Positions 13,158-22,469 are shown, counted from the stretch's first letter. The stretch is DNA of 29,848 bases from DSWT01 sp035415725 (GCA_035415725.1 DAOOGN010000052.1:1-29848); one strand, 5' to 3'. Notes: a model not told the origin generated them from the sequence alone. A program made the numbers and translations.

Positions 13158-13994
13158 ATGTCGAAATCAAAAAAAGGCGCAGCATCGAAGAAGCAACCTT
13201 ACAAAACTCCGCCGGCCAAAGGGAAAGGGGCGGCGGTGAACAAAAAACCACTGCCCAATACGGTGAAGAAAGGCACGGCGGCAGCCACAGCGACCAAGAA
13301 GGCCAAAACACAGCGTTTATGGTGGGTCGCGGGCGTCGTGGGGATTGTGGCCCTGCTGGGGGTCGGACTGGTGTTGATTCTGCATCAAGGCCAGAGCGCA
13401 ACGCCGGAAACATCCCCGACAGCAGCGCCGACCGCCGCAGTACCGGCAACCGCCAGTTCGGGCATGCCCGCCGATCCGGCGGCGCGCAATGGGATGTATA
13501 CAACGCCGCCACCTATGACCATCGATCCGGCGAAGACGTACATCGCCACCATCGAGACCGAGAAAGGCAACATCGTGGTGCAACTGTACGCCGACAAGGC
13601 ACCCACGACCGTGAACAACTTCGTTTTCCTCGCCCGTCAGGGGTTCTACGACAACACGACCTTTCACCGCGTCATGGCGGACTTCATGGCCCAGGCCGGC
13701 GATCCTACCGGCAGCGGATCGGGCGGGCCGGGTTACCAATTCGCCGACGAATTCGACGATAGCCTGAAGTTCGACGGCCCCGGTGTGATGGCGATGGCGA
13801 ACGCCGGCGCCAATACCAACGGTAGCCAGTTCTTCATCACCTTCGTCGAGACGCCATGGCTGAACGGCAAACATACCATCTTCGGTAAGGTCATCGAGGG
13901 GCTGGACATACTGCCCTCGATCAGCCTGCGTGATCCCCAGACGGCGACGACGCCGGGTGATCTGATCAAAACCATCCGCATCACGGAGAAATAG
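13158..13994 (+). CDS. Membrane-anchored cyclophilin-type peptidyl-prolyl isomerase
   Basis: A 278-residue protein: lysine-rich cytoplasmic N-terminus (about 1-52), one membrane helix (about 54-76, WWVAGVVGIVALLGVGLVLIL region), a Pro/Thr/Ala linker, then a cyclophilin domain from about 125 to the end. The active-site block is FHRVMADFMAQAGDPTG, with the catalytic Arg, Phe and Gln of cyclophilins, followed by GSQFFITF and PWLNGKHTIFG. It would catalyse proline cis-trans isomerisation outside the membrane. The start at 13158 has GTGGAGG 6-12 bases upstream; the open frame continues to 12780 without coding character. The next gene starts 5 bp later and carries an almost identical cyclophilin domain, so the two are an operon and a tandem duplication. 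Confidence 0.92.
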   Translation: MSKSKKGAASKKQPYKTPPAKGKGAAVNKKPLPNTVKKGTAAATATKKAKTQRLWWVAGVVGIVALLGVGLVLILHQGQSATPETSPTAAPTAAVPATASSGMPADPAARNGMYTTPPPMTIDPAKTYIATIETEKGNIVVQLYADKAPTTVNNFVFLARQGFYDNTTFHRVMADFMAQAGDPTGSGSGGPGYQFADEFDDSLKFDGPGVMAMANAGANTNGSQFFITFVETPWLNGKHTIFGKVIEGLDILPSISLRDPQTATTPGDLIKTIRITEK

Positions 13995-13999
13995 CGGCT

Positions 14000-15352
14000 A
14001 TGAAAGCATCGCCGGCATCGAAAATTGTCCTGTCGTTTGGGATCATCGTCCTGTGGATATCGGGGTGTGGCGGAACTGCCACCTCTACAACCGATGAGGC
14101 GCGCTCTGCCACCGGGTCTGTTGCCACAGCAGTTCCGGCGACTCCCCCACCGTCGGCCACACCCGCGCCGACGTCCGCCCCGCCAGAGGCAGGTCTGGCC
14201 ATCCAGGAATCATTCTTGGGGCTGACGGGGACGCCCTACAACGACGGCGCGACCCAGGTGCTCTATCCCGGCGGCCCTGCGGGGACACGCTGGCTTCCTG
14301 CGTTGGGGGTTGAGAATGCACCAGTCACAGTCATGGAATTCAGCGAAATCCTCTGCGGGCACTGCCGCAGCTTCAACACCGAAAGCCTGGAGGGAATCCT
14401 CACGGATTATGTGGCGAGCGGAAAAGTGCGTTACGTGGGTCATTTTATGGCTTTCAATCGCACCGAATCGCAACAATACCTGGCGGCAGCCATGTGCGCC
14501 GCCGAACAGGGCAAGTATTTCGCCTACGAACACACTGTTTTCACCGCCATCGGCAACAACACCTTTGACCTGGATGCCGCCGCCAAAGAAGTGGGCTTGA
14601 ACATCGAGCAGTTCAGCACGTGCAAGGCGAAGAACCGCTACGCGGACGCCGTCAACGACGCCTCAATGGCCGCCTATCAGCGCGGCGTCACCGCGACGCC
14701 CACTTTTTTCATCAACGGGCAAAAAGTTCAGGGAAACAACCCCGGCGAGATCCGCCGTCTCATTGAAGAAGCACTCAAGGGGGGGCAACCCACCGCAACT
14801 ACACAACAAGGAGCGATACCCATGCCTAAGAATCCGGCAGATCGTAATGGAATGTATACCGCGCCTCCGGCCATGATGATTGATCCGACGAAGACGTACA
14901 TCGCCACCATCGAGACCGAGAAAGGCGACATCGTGATGCAACTATACGCCGACAAAGCACCTACGACCGTGAACAACTTCGTTTTCCTCGCCCGCCAGGG
15001 GTTCTACGACAACACGACCTTTCACCGCGTCATCGCGGACTTCATGGCCCAGGCCGGCGATCCCACCGGCACCGGTCGTGGCGGGCCGGGCTATCGTTTC
15101 GCCGACGAATTCGACGCCAGCTTGAAGTTCGACGGCCCCGGTGTATTGGCGATGGCCAATGCCGGCGCGAACACCAACGGTAGCCAGTTCTTCATCACCT
15201 TCGTGGAGACGCCGTGGCTGGATGGTCGTCACACCATCTTCGGTCAGGTCATCGAGGGGATGGACGTGCTGAAGTCGATCAGCCTGCGTGATCCCCAAAC
15301 CGCGACCAGGCCCGGCGAGGTGATTAAGACGATTCGCATCGAGGAAAAATAA
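14000..15352 (+). CDS. Lipoprotein fusing a DsbA-like thioredoxin fold to a cyclophilin
   Basis: A 450-residue lipoprotein. Signal peptide with lipobox LWISGC (Cys23), then a Thr/Pro-rich spacer. The DsbA-like domain (about 65-262) has the redox motif CGHC (Cys119/Cys122) and the cis-proline segment GVTATPTFFING. A cyclophilin domain follows (about 298-449), with FHRVIADFMAQAGDPTG and GSQFFITF, nearly identical to that of the upstream gene. Disulfide formation and proline isomerisation would be joined in one extracytoplasmic foldase. In-frame Met275 (14822) is preceded by AAGGAG at 8 bases, so a separate cytosolic cyclophilin might also be made, or the gene may be a recent read-through fusion of two genes. 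It lies 5 bp after the membrane cyclophilin gene. Confidence 0.9.
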   Translation: MKASPASKIVLSFGIIVLWISGCGGTATSTTDEARSATGSVATAVPATPPPSATPAPTSAPPEAGLAIQESFLGLTGTPYNDGATQVLYPGGPAGTRWLPALGVENAPVTVMEFSEILCGHCRSFNTESLEGILTDYVASGKVRYVGHFMAFNRTESQQYLAAAMCAAEQGKYFAYEHTVFTAIGNNTFDLDAAAKEVGLNIEQFSTCKAKNRYADAVNDASMAAYQRGVTATPTFFINGQKVQGNNPGEIRRLIEEALKGGQPTATTQQGAIPMPKNPADRNGMYTAPPAMMIDPTKTYIATIETEKGDIVMQLYADKAPTTVNNFVFLARQGFYDNTTFHRVIADFMAQAGDPTGTGRGGPGYRFADEFDASLKFDGPGVLAMANAGANTNGSQFFITFVETPWLDGRHTIFGQVIEGMDVLKSISLRDPQTATRPGEVIKTIRIEEK

Positions 15353-15418
15353 GAGTAACGCTAACAGGTCGTAGGGAGTCCCCCACAGATTCCAGAGCGT
15401 CATTTGCAAATTATAGGG

Positions 15419-15444
15419 CGTCCCCAACTTGTTGGGGCAGTTAT
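15419..15444. repeat. Short hairpin repeat, family E, copy 1
   Basis: GTCCCCAACTTGTTGGGGCAG forms a perfect 7-bp stem (CCCCAAC/GTTGGGG). A related GTCCCCACCTTGTTGGGGCGG is at 21284-21311. Further hairpins with CCC/GGG arms follow within 15449-15492 in the gap between the fusion lipoprotein and the LysM gene; no gene is visible there. Confidence 0.5.
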
Positions 15445-15533
15445 AGAACACGCCCGAACGTTTGGGATTCCGCTGTCCCTTGATGGGGTGTTATTTAATC
15501 TCTCCGCTAGGCTGGTAGAAGGGACGAAAGAAT

Positions 15534-16214
15534 ATGTTGGAAGAAAAATCGATTCATCGCCAAGACATCGTAGTCGGCCTGGGGGTTGGCCTGGGCGTCG
15601 GTCTGTTTGTGTTAGTCGCAGTGCTCCTGCTGCTACGGCCCAGTCCTGAGCCGACGCCGGAACCTGGGGTGGCATGGACCGTCGAGCCGTTGCCCACGGC
15701 GACATGGACGCCTGAAGCATTACTCTTGCCCTCCGCCACGCCGTCCGCCGAACCTACCCCCACGGCCACCGCCACGGCGGTTACCCAGTGGGTGACATAC
15801 ACCGTGAAGTCCGGGGACGTGCTCTCCACCATCGCTTATCATTTCGGCGTCGCGGTCGAGGCCGTTGTCGCAGCCAACAACTTGCAGGAGGATGTTATCT
15901 ATCCGGATCAGGAATTGCTGATCCCTCTGGATGAGAACGCCATCGCGCAGTTGACGACGACGCCGCAAACTGCGGCGTCGCCTATGGACCAACTGCTCTA
16001 CGAAGTGCGGGCTGGTGACACGTTGGGGGAGATTGCCCAAAAATACGGCGTCACCGTTGACGATATCAAAGTCGCCAACGGCCTGACCTCCGACATCATC
16101 CAGGCAGGGGAATCGCTGGTCGTTCCGCAAAAGGTTCAGGCTTCCACGGTTCCATCCACGACGACGGTCACCACGGCGACGACAACCATGCCGACGGCGC
16201 TTCTATACCGGTGA
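15534..16214 (+). CDS. Membrane-anchored protein with two LysM domains
   Basis: A 226-residue protein with a cytoplasmic N-terminus of about 11 residues, one membrane helix (about 13-34), a Pro/Thr/Ala-rich linker (about 36-85), and two LysM domains. LysM 1 (about 88-132) starts YTVKSGDVLSTIAYHFGV; LysM 2 (about 155-199) starts YEVRAGDTLGEIAQKYGV. A Thr-rich tail ends the protein. LysM domains bind N-acetylglucosamine polymers, so it should attach to peptidoglycan or a related glycan outside the membrane. No catalytic domain is present. GGGACGAAAG upstream is a modest ribosome site. Its neighbours are the extracytoplasmic foldase genes upstream; the beta-helix gene converges from downstream. 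Confidence 0.88.
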   Translation: MLEEKSIHRQDIVVGLGVGLGVGLFVLVAVLLLLRPSPEPTPEPGVAWTVEPLPTATWTPEALLLPSATPSAEPTPTATATAVTQWVTYTVKSGDVLSTIAYHFGVAVEAVVAANNLQEDVIYPDQELLIPLDENAIAQLTTTPQTAASPMDQLLYEVRAGDTLGEIAQKYGVTVDDIKVANGLTSDIIQAGESLVVPQKVQASTVPSTTTVTTATTTMPTALLYR

Positions 16215-16276
16215 CCGATACAGCGCCGGGCCATCCCCCCTGCCCCGTTAGGGCGTTCAATCATCCGCCGTTGTCC

Positions 16277-19200
16277 TCAATCCTCTCTCAGCACGAGTGG
16301 CAGGTAGACGTCATGCCACACGGGGGCTGCTGTGTGGAAACTCCAGCGGTGGTCCACACCTAATGGATTGCCGGCCAGGTCGGCGATCTCACTGCTCAGC
16401 GTCACCGTGTAGATTGTTCCACTGCCCAATGGTACGCGCGGCGCCAGCGTCACCTGGTTGAGTAAACTGTCGAACGCCACCGTCCCCGTTACCGGTTGTC
16501 CGACTGCGTTCACCAATCTCACGGTTTGTGTTGTCACCTGGCTGCTGCTGAGGACCTCAGAGAAACCCACCGCGATGATCGGCGCGTAGGCCGGGCCAAG
16601 GGCATCGGTATAGAGGGGAGTGAGAGGAGCATGAACATCGCGGGCATCGGCGGACGGCGACACCCACAGCACCTGCGGGGGGGTGGCATCGCCAACCGCG
16701 CTGACGTTGATGCGCACCTGCGCCGAACGGCTGGTGGTGATGCTGTTGCTCACCCGGAAGGTGAAATCATCCACGCCGACGAAATTTTCAGTCGGTGTGT
16801 AGGTCAGTGTGGGCAACGTCCCCGTCAACGCGCCGAGCGGCCATTCCACCACCTCGAACGTCAGTGGTAGATCGCTGACATCGCGCCCGGTCAGGGTGAG
16901 AGTCAAGGGGGTGCCGTAATCGGTGTACAACGTCTGGGGAAGGGCCGTCAGCGGCGCGACGAGGTTGACCCACGCATTGGTGGGTGTCTCTTCAGGCACG
17001 CTGGGGAAATAGACAACCGCCTGGTTGCTGACGATCGTGCCGGAAGGCAGGCCGCTCTGCAAGCGCACGGTATAGGTGATAGCGCCCTCGGAGTCCGGGT
17101 CGCCCTGTGGCCCCAGTTCGCCCACCACCCAGACGATCTCGCGGGTTTCCGGCTGGTACACGCCGCGCCCGTAGAGATCAAGGGTATCTTCATCAAAGGC
17201 GGCAGGCAGAATGTTAACCACGTACACGCCATAAGCCCGTCCCGCGCCTTCGTTTTCGTAGGTGAGGGTGTAGGTCACCCATTGACCGGGCAGCAGGTCG
17301 CCCTCAGGACCGTAGAGGGCATTGGGATCTTTGGCCCGCAGCAGTTCCAGATCGCTGCATCGCGGGCGTCCGTTGGCCGCCAGCGCGCAGGAGTCGAGGC
17401 GCACTTCACTGTAGAGACCCGCACCCTCCGTGCAATCTTTGCAGCCGCCCTTGTCTCCGTAGCCGGCCACACAACGCTGACCGCCGGCGGTGCAATAGAT
17501 GGTTCCGGGACTTCCATACGTGCCGGAGGCGCCGCACACTTCTTTGACGCACGCACTGCCGAAAAGCTTGAACCAGCCGGAGGGCGTCCAGCGCACCTGG
17601 CCCGCCGTACAGCAGTTGGAGGCGGGATCGGTGTTACATTCGGTGTTGCAGTCGTAAATCATCTTGCTGACGTGGAGCACGTGATAGGCGCCGCTCGCCA
17701 AACCACCCCCGCCGCCAGTAGCGATGGTCCACATAAACATCTTGCCTAAACTGTACGTCACGTATTTGAACGTTATCTTTTTGCCGATGCAGTTGGTTTT
17801 ACAATCAGCAGATGAGCATGCTGTTGGCGCTGTCGCGCCTAAAGTTTGGACGCCGGCAGTGGGCGCCCAGTCGCCCCAATAGGCGCGGGAAAGTCCGTTG
17901 AGCGTAGTCGTCATTCCGCCGCTGGTGTCGTGCAGGGTGTAGAGGCCATCGCTGTCGGTGACAGCCATGGCGGCTCCTTCGTACAGGGTCAGCAGGCGCA
18001 CCGAGCGGCGATCAGGCGTGCGGAACACCGCGCCGGTGACGGATGTTCCGTCGTCGAAGGTGATGCGCCCGGCCTCAAAGTAGGTGTAACCCTGGGCGAC
18101 AGTTTGAGCATAGAGCGTTTGCAGGTCGGGCGTGGCCACACGCAGTGCGTCGAACTCGGCCTGACTGACGGCGACCTGCGCGGTGACTATCTCCGGTTGG
18201 TAGGCGGTATATTCGTCTACATTGAATTGCCCGGCGTTGTAGTTGTCCGCCGCCAACAGGGTGATGGCGCCGTCTTTGTAGTCTACGGGCAACCCCCACT
18301 GGAAACGCACGCGCGTGGAGACAAACCCCTCGGCGTTGGGCAGGAGATCGCCCAACTTCCAAAAGACCTGGTGGCGTTCCGGCCAGTAGATGCCGCCGCT
18401 GGCGTTATCGACATACTCGGTAGCCTGGGGTAACTGGATCATCAGGATGGCGTTTTCCACGGTCGTGGTCATCAGGTTGAGGTATTGGATGGCGTAATCG
18501 ACGGTCTGGCCGGGGCTGATGCGGCGCGGCGCGCCGGTCGTGATCAGCAGATCGCTCACCACCTGTTCGGCCTCAGGCGGCGCGGTCAACCAGGGATCAA
18601 AAAGCACATAGTCGCTCACTTTGTCGCCCTGGCCGGAGGGATTAAGGGTGGAGTGGTACGGCCCGCTGGGAGCACCCCACCAATTGTAGCGGGCGTCGAT
18701 GGGTGTGACGCCATACGTCCGGTACACCGCCAGATTCGTGTTGGAGTAGAACTCGTTGTGGCGCAAGATGGGTGTATCCACTCTGGAGTAAATGCCGTAA
18801 TTGCCGCTGTGGTGGATCTTGGAGTTTTGGATGATCACCCGCGCGGCGTCTCCTGTGATGAGCAGCGCGTCATAGTTCTGGTTGCCGGCGTAGGCCAACT
18901 CAACATATTGAAAGACCATAGTGCCATTGCTGTTATACATCCCCAACCAGGGAGCCTGCGTCTCGGTGAGGCGGGTGAATACAATGGGCCTGTCCGCCGT
19001 GCCTAGGGCATAGAGCGCGCCCTCGACTTGCAGTTTGGTGTTGGCAGCGAACAATAGCGTGGTGCCGGGCGCCAGGGAGAGCAAGGCGCCGCTGGGGACA
19101 TAGATGTTCCCGGTCACGTGCGCCGGAATCCCGGCATCGGCCCATGACCAGCGTCGCCCGGAGGTGAGGGTACACCCCGGCATCACCAGGGCGTCCGTGC

Positions 19201-20833
19201 CGTTGCCGGTGGCGGTGATGTTGGCTGCGGTGATAGAGCCGTCACACGCCCAGTAGATCGCCGGCCCGGCGTTGCCGCTCAACGTCAGGTTCTCGAAGAC
19301 GTGGGAACTGGGCGTGCGGTCGAGGCGCAAACCGGCCTGATCCGCCGTGTTGGCGCCTGCCCTGCCGTTGTCGCTGATGGTGAGGTTGCGCAGCGTGAGG
19401 TTGACCGGGTTGCCGCCAGATGGATAGGACCCGATCCCGGCCCATCCATTGCGGCTGATGCTACCGCCTTCAAAAGTCGCCGCCAATGAGGTGGAAGCGT
19501 TGTACAGATAGACGCCGTAATAGCCGTTATCGCTGATGTCCACGTCTTCCATATAGGGTTCCAGTGCCACGCCCTGACTGGTAGCGATATAAAGGCCGTC
19601 CTCCCGATTGTGATGAATGTGACAATGGCGCACTTGCGCATCGGCGGTGTTGATTTCCAACCCGCCCTTGCCGTAGTTGGTGTTGGCCGCATAGCTGATG
19701 TCGCAGTAATCCAGGCGCAACTGACTGCCCGCTTGCGCCCACAGGCCCAGCCAATACCCGGTTTCTGTCAGGGGCGAGGTGAAGGTGATGGGCTGCGTCA
19801 CCGTGCCTTCGGCGACGAGCGCACCGCCGTTAGCCACAGCGATGCCGTAAGATGGGGTAAAGTCGAGGAGCGTTCCCGGCGCGATGGTCAGGGTCGTGCT
19901 GGCAGCCACGGTAAGATCGCAAAGGGTATAGCCGCACCAAAAGCCAAAGTTTGTGCCGCCTAGCGTTACATCCTGGGCTAGCGCCTGCTCAACGTGGCCG
20001 ATCATGACCCGATCCTGATCATTGCCGGACAACGTCAGGTTACCGTAGGTAGGCTGCATGTTAATGCTATCCTGATAAATGGCATAACCCTTGCCGTCGG
20101 TCTTGATGTTGTCGACGATGTAGGTGTCCTGGATGACCGGTGTAATGCCGGCGCCTTGCAGGTAGATACCCACTTGCGGGCCGGAGATGACCGTGCTGGA
20201 GTGCACTTCCACTTCACCGCTGCGCACGTCCACTTGCCCCCGCCCGTATCCCAACTCGGCATTGAAGGCGTAAGCCCCGGCGTAGCCGATGAAAGTGTGG
20301 TCAAGTTGGCCGTAACTGCCGGCGTTGAACACAAGGCCGTACCACTGCCCGGGCGCGCCCGCGCTGGCCCCGTCACCGTTGGTGTCACCGCCGTGGGCGT
20401 CGTCGGCCAGGCTGGTGAAGATGATGGGTTGCTCCGCCGTACCGGAAGCCATCAGCGTGCCGTCCACCCGAAAGGCAACGCTGCCAGCGCCGCACCCGTA
20501 GCTCGGACATACGCCGCCAAACTTAACGATGACGCCCGGCTCGATGGTCAGTGTAACGCCGGCCGCCACGGTCACATAGCAATTGCTGGCGGTGTAGACA
20601 TGGTCCGTCGTCCATGTAGTGGAGGTCATGATTGTCCCACAGGCATTGACCCCTGCCTGAGGACGTGAAGGTGCCGCTGCGACATGGGCCGCCGTAGGCA
20701 GCGTCGGCCATACCAACAAGCCACCGGCGATCAGCCCCATCCATATCACCAGTGTTAAAAGTGCCAGACGCCTGGCCTGAGGGGGAAGGGAAGTATAAAC
20801 ATCGTCCCCATGTGAAGGTCCTGCGAAGTCCAT
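16277..20833 (-). CDS. Giant secreted beta-helix surface protein with DUF11 and Ig-like domains
   Basis: A 1518-residue protein. The N-terminus has a single helix (about 22-48) that is a signal peptide or anchor. About 60-760 is a right-handed parallel beta-helix built of GVTLTIEPGVIVKF-type repeats and NosD/pectate-lyase-like turns. DUF11-like domains occur at about 775-880 and 1165-1270. Between them a segment (about 1005-1160) carries 15 cysteines and looks inserted. A cadherin/Big_17-like domain (LTYTPTENFVGVDDFTF) and an SbsA-type Ig domain (FSEVLSSSQVTTQTVRLVNA) follow. The last residues are HDVYLPLVLRED, a tail I associate with secreted Chloroflexota proteins. Likely an adhesin or sheath component; no catalytic site is evident. 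AGGAGG lies 6 bases before the ATG. Confidence 0.88.
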   Translation of the reverse strand: MDFAGPSHGDDVYTSLPPQARRLALLTLVIWMGLIAGGLLVWPTLPTAAHVAAAPSRPQAGVNACGTIMTSTTWTTDHVYTASNCYVTVAAGVTLTIEPGVIVKFGGVCPSYGCGAGSVAFRVDGTLMASGTAEQPIIFTSLADDAHGGDTNGDGASAGAPGQWYGLVFNAGSYGQLDHTFIGYAGAYAFNAELGYGRGQVDVRSGEVEVHSSTVISGPQVGIYLQGAGITPVIQDTYIVDNIKTDGKGYAIYQDSINMQPTYGNLTLSGNDQDRVMIGHVEQALAQDVTLGGTNFGFWCGYTLCDLTVAASTTLTIAPGTLLDFTPSYGIAVANGGALVAEGTVTQPITFTSPLTETGYWLGLWAQAGSQLRLDYCDISYAANTNYGKGGLEINTADAQVRHCHIHHNREDGLYIATSQGVALEPYMEDVDISDNGYYGVYLYNASTSLAATFEGGSISRNGWAGIGSYPSGGNPVNLTLRNLTISDNGRAGANTADQAGLRLDRTPSSHVFENLTLSGNAGPAIYWACDGSITAANITATGNGTDALVMPGCTLTSGRRWSWADAGIPAHVTGNIYVPSGALLSLAPGTTLLFAANTKLQVEGALYALGTADRPIVFTRLTETQAPWLGMYNSNGTMVFQYVELAYAGNQNYDALLITGDAARVIIQNSKIHHSGNYGIYSRVDTPILRHNEFYSNTNLAVYRTYGVTPIDARYNWWGAPSGPYHSTLNPSGQGDKVSDYVLFDPWLTAPPEAEQVVSDLLITTGAPRRISPGQTVDYAIQYLNLMTTTVENAILMIQLPQATEYVDNASGGIYWPERHQVFWKLGDLLPNAEGFVSTRVRFQWGLPVDYKDGAITLLAADNYNAGQFNVDEYTAYQPEIVTAQVAVSQAEFDALRVATPDLQTLYAQTVAQGYTYFEAGRITFDDGTSVTGAVFRTPDRRSVRLLTLYEGAAMAVTDSDGLYTLHDTSGGMTTTLNGLSRAYWGDWAPTAGVQTLGATAPTACSSADCKTNCIGKKITFKYVTYSLGKMFMWTIATGGGGGLASGAYHVLHVSKMIYDCNTECNTDPASNCCTAGQVRWTPSGWFKLFGSACVKEVCGASGTYGSPGTIYCTAGGQRCVAGYGDKGGCKDCTEGAGLYSEVRLDSCALAANGRPRCSDLELLRAKDPNALYGPEGDLLPGQWVTYTLTYENEGAGRAYGVYVVNILPAAFDEDTLDLYGRGVYQPETREIVWVVGELGPQGDPDSEGAITYTVRLQSGLPSGTIVSNQAVVYFPSVPEETPTNAWVNLVAPLTALPQTLYTDYGTPLTLTLTGRDVSDLPLTFEVVEWPLGALTGTLPTLTYTPTENFVGVDDFTFRVSNSITTSRSAQVRINVSAVGDATPPQVLWVSPSADARDVHAPLTPLYTDALGPAYAPIIAVGFSEVLSSSQVTTQTVRLVNAVGQPVTGTVAFDSLLNQVTLAPRVPLGSGTIYTVTLSSEIADLAGNPLGVDHRWSFHTAAPVWHDVYLPLVLRED

Positions 20834-21100
20834 TGTATCCTCCTAAAACGAATTGAACGTCCCACTTTATAGTTTAGGGCTTGCACCAATTCCCGTTTGT
20901 TCTTATTATGTATCTATGCCCTCTACCAGGTTGTGCGCGGATTTGAGTATGCCAAGCGCTCTTGGGTAGAGTGACCTGATTATAAGACCATTTGTCAAAC
21001 CAGCAAATGGGGATGGATAAAGCGCTGTTCTAACAGAATCTAAACGTCATGGGGCAGACCGGATGCCGGGTCTACGACAGATGAGTGGAAAAGAGTCGCC
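20834..21100. other. Divergent intergenic region, left part
   Basis: Separates the minus-strand beta-helix gene from the plus-strand gene at 21416. It is AT-richer than its flanks and should hold the beta-helix gene promoter, but I cannot point to one convincing -35/-10 pair. No gene seen. The family B and E repeats fill the rest of the gap. Confidence 0.4.
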
Positions 21101-21240
21101 AGTACTGCGCGGCGCAAATACCTGCCCAGTTTATGCTGGCCCGGGATCGTCAGATCCCGGCGCAGCGCGCCAGAACTGCGGATCTGGCGATCCGCTCCGA
21201 GCATGGCTAACGGGTGTGAAATTTCTGCCTCGATGTACTA
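21101..21240 (+). repeat. 140-bp dispersed structured repeat, family B, copy 2
   Basis: Same length as 3133-3272 and gap-free, with about 92% identity. Here the first hairpin is perfect: CCGGGATC-GTCA-GATCCCGG. The second, GCGGATC-TGGC-GATCCGC, is the same in both copies. The segment 21177-21218 is uninterrupted identity. It lies in the divergent gap before the TIM-barrel-like gene. Confidence 0.85.
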
Positions 21241-21283
21241 TAGCAGCCTGTTGGAGAACTTCAGGCGGTGGGGAGTCGTGGAG

Positions 21284-21311
21284 AGTCCCCACCTTGTTGG
21301 GGCGGTGTTAA
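21284..21311. repeat. Short hairpin repeat, family E, copy 2
   Basis: GTCCCCACCTTGTTGGGGCGG followed by TGTTA, matching 15419-15444. The stem has one mismatch here. It lies about 100 bp upstream of the gene at 21416. Confidence 0.45.
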
Positions 21312-21415
21312 GTCGCTATCATTGGCACTATACCCCCGGCGCTTGCCTTCTGGCGCAATAGCGAGTAGAATATCTGTGGATATAGTGATAGCCTCACGCG
21401 AAGGAGCGCAATAAA

Positions 21416-22429
21416 ATGACGCCTGGATTGACCTTCTTTTGCGAGTTGGATGCCACTGCTTTGCAGGACCTCTTTTCCAATCCCCAGATTATCGAAGACC
21501 TGCGTGTTTTGGGAGCGGGCGTGAGTCTGGGATTGCGCGATCTCAGCGCTGAACGCGCCGAGATCGTGCATCGCCTCAATGCTGCGGAGATTCCGGTCGT
21601 AGCGTGGCTATTGCTGCCGGAAGCGCAAGGATACTGGTTCAACCTGGACAACGCGCCGGAAGCCGACGCCTTCTATGCCGATTTCAAGACGTGGACGGCA
21701 ATGCACAATCTGCGGTGGGACGGCGTGGGTCTCGACATCGAGCCGGATATGCGCGAGATGAAGAAGCTGGCAGCCGGCGACCTGCGCGCGCTGGTGACGC
21801 TTCTCCGCCGTTCGCTCGATGCTGAACGGTTCAGGCGTGCATGCGAGCGCTATGGCGCGTTGGTCGCGCAAATTCGCACCGCCGGCTATCGCGTGGATGA
21901 GTATGCCATCCCTTTCATGGTCGACGAGCGCCGGGTTGGCTCCAGGCTCTTGCAGCGTTGCCTGGGATTGGTTGATCTCGCGGTAGATCGAGAAGTGTTG
22001 ATGCTCTATAGCAGCTTTATGCGCCCGTTGGGACCCGGTTTGCTGTGGAGCTACGCGCCGTCCGCTGGATCGGTAGCGGTGGGCAGCACAGGCGGCGGCG
22101 TCACCGTCGCCGGCGCCGCTCAAATCCCGCCGCTGACGTGGGACGAGTTGGCCCGCGACCTGCGCCTTGCCCGCGTGTGGAGCGATACTATTCACATCTT
22201 TAGCCTCGAAGGCGCGGTCCGCCAGGGGTACCTGCACCGGCTACTCGATTTCGACTGGAGCGTTCCGGCGGAGCCGCCGCTGCGCGAATTCCGGCAGGTT
22301 GAGCGCGCGCGTAAAGCACTGCGCGCCGTTCTGTGGGCCAGCATACATCCGGGCGTTGTCTTCGCCGGAGTGATCACCTTCCTCTGGCTGGTTTCCCGGC
22401 TGACGCACAGAAGACCCAGCAGAAGTTGA
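21416..22429 (+). CDS. Unassigned TIM-barrel-like protein with C-terminal membrane anchor
   Basis: A 337-residue protein that I cannot place in a named family. It starts with a strand TFFCELDA, runs through alternating strand/helix segments typical of a TIM barrel, and contains WDGVGLDIEPDM (101-112). The GLDIEPD string resembles the catalytic-strand acidic motif seen in some GH18-like and related barrels, so a glycosidase is possible, with Asp107 or Glu109 as candidates. There is no N-terminal signal peptide. A hydrophobic segment near 313-328 (GVVFAGVITFLWLV) before a basic tail suggests a C-terminal anchor with the barrel in the cytoplasm, which is odd for a wall-active enzyme. AAGGAG lies 10 bases before the ATG. 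Upstream carries repeats; downstream is a probable gene relic. Confidence 0.7.
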   Translation: MTPGLTFFCELDATALQDLFSNPQIIEDLRVLGAGVSLGLRDLSAERAEIVHRLNAAEIPVVAWLLLPEAQGYWFNLDNAPEADAFYADFKTWTAMHNLRWDGVGLDIEPDMREMKKLAAGDLRALVTLLRRSLDAERFRRACERYGALVAQIRTAGYRVDEYAIPFMVDERRVGSRLLQRCLGLVDLAVDREVLMLYSSFMRPLGPGLLWSYAPSAGSVAVGSTGGGVTVAGAAQIPPLTWDELARDLRLARVWSDTIHIFSLEGAVRQGYLHRLLDFDWSVPAEPPLREFRQVERARKALRAVLWASIHPGVVFAGVITFLWLVSRLTHRRPSRS

Positions 22430-22469
22430 GAGAGGCGCAATACATATAGCCAATAGAAAGATAGCTGCC

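Noticed and set aside
13385..13874. Minus-strand frames opposite the cyclophilin genes
   Set aside because: The same shadow frames occur in both cyclophilin copies because the DNA is duplicated; no evidence of coding.
19994..20668. 224-residue plus-strand frame opposite the beta-helix gene
   Set aside because: The repeated GC-rich codons of the minus-strand gene keep this frame open; no motif or start signal.
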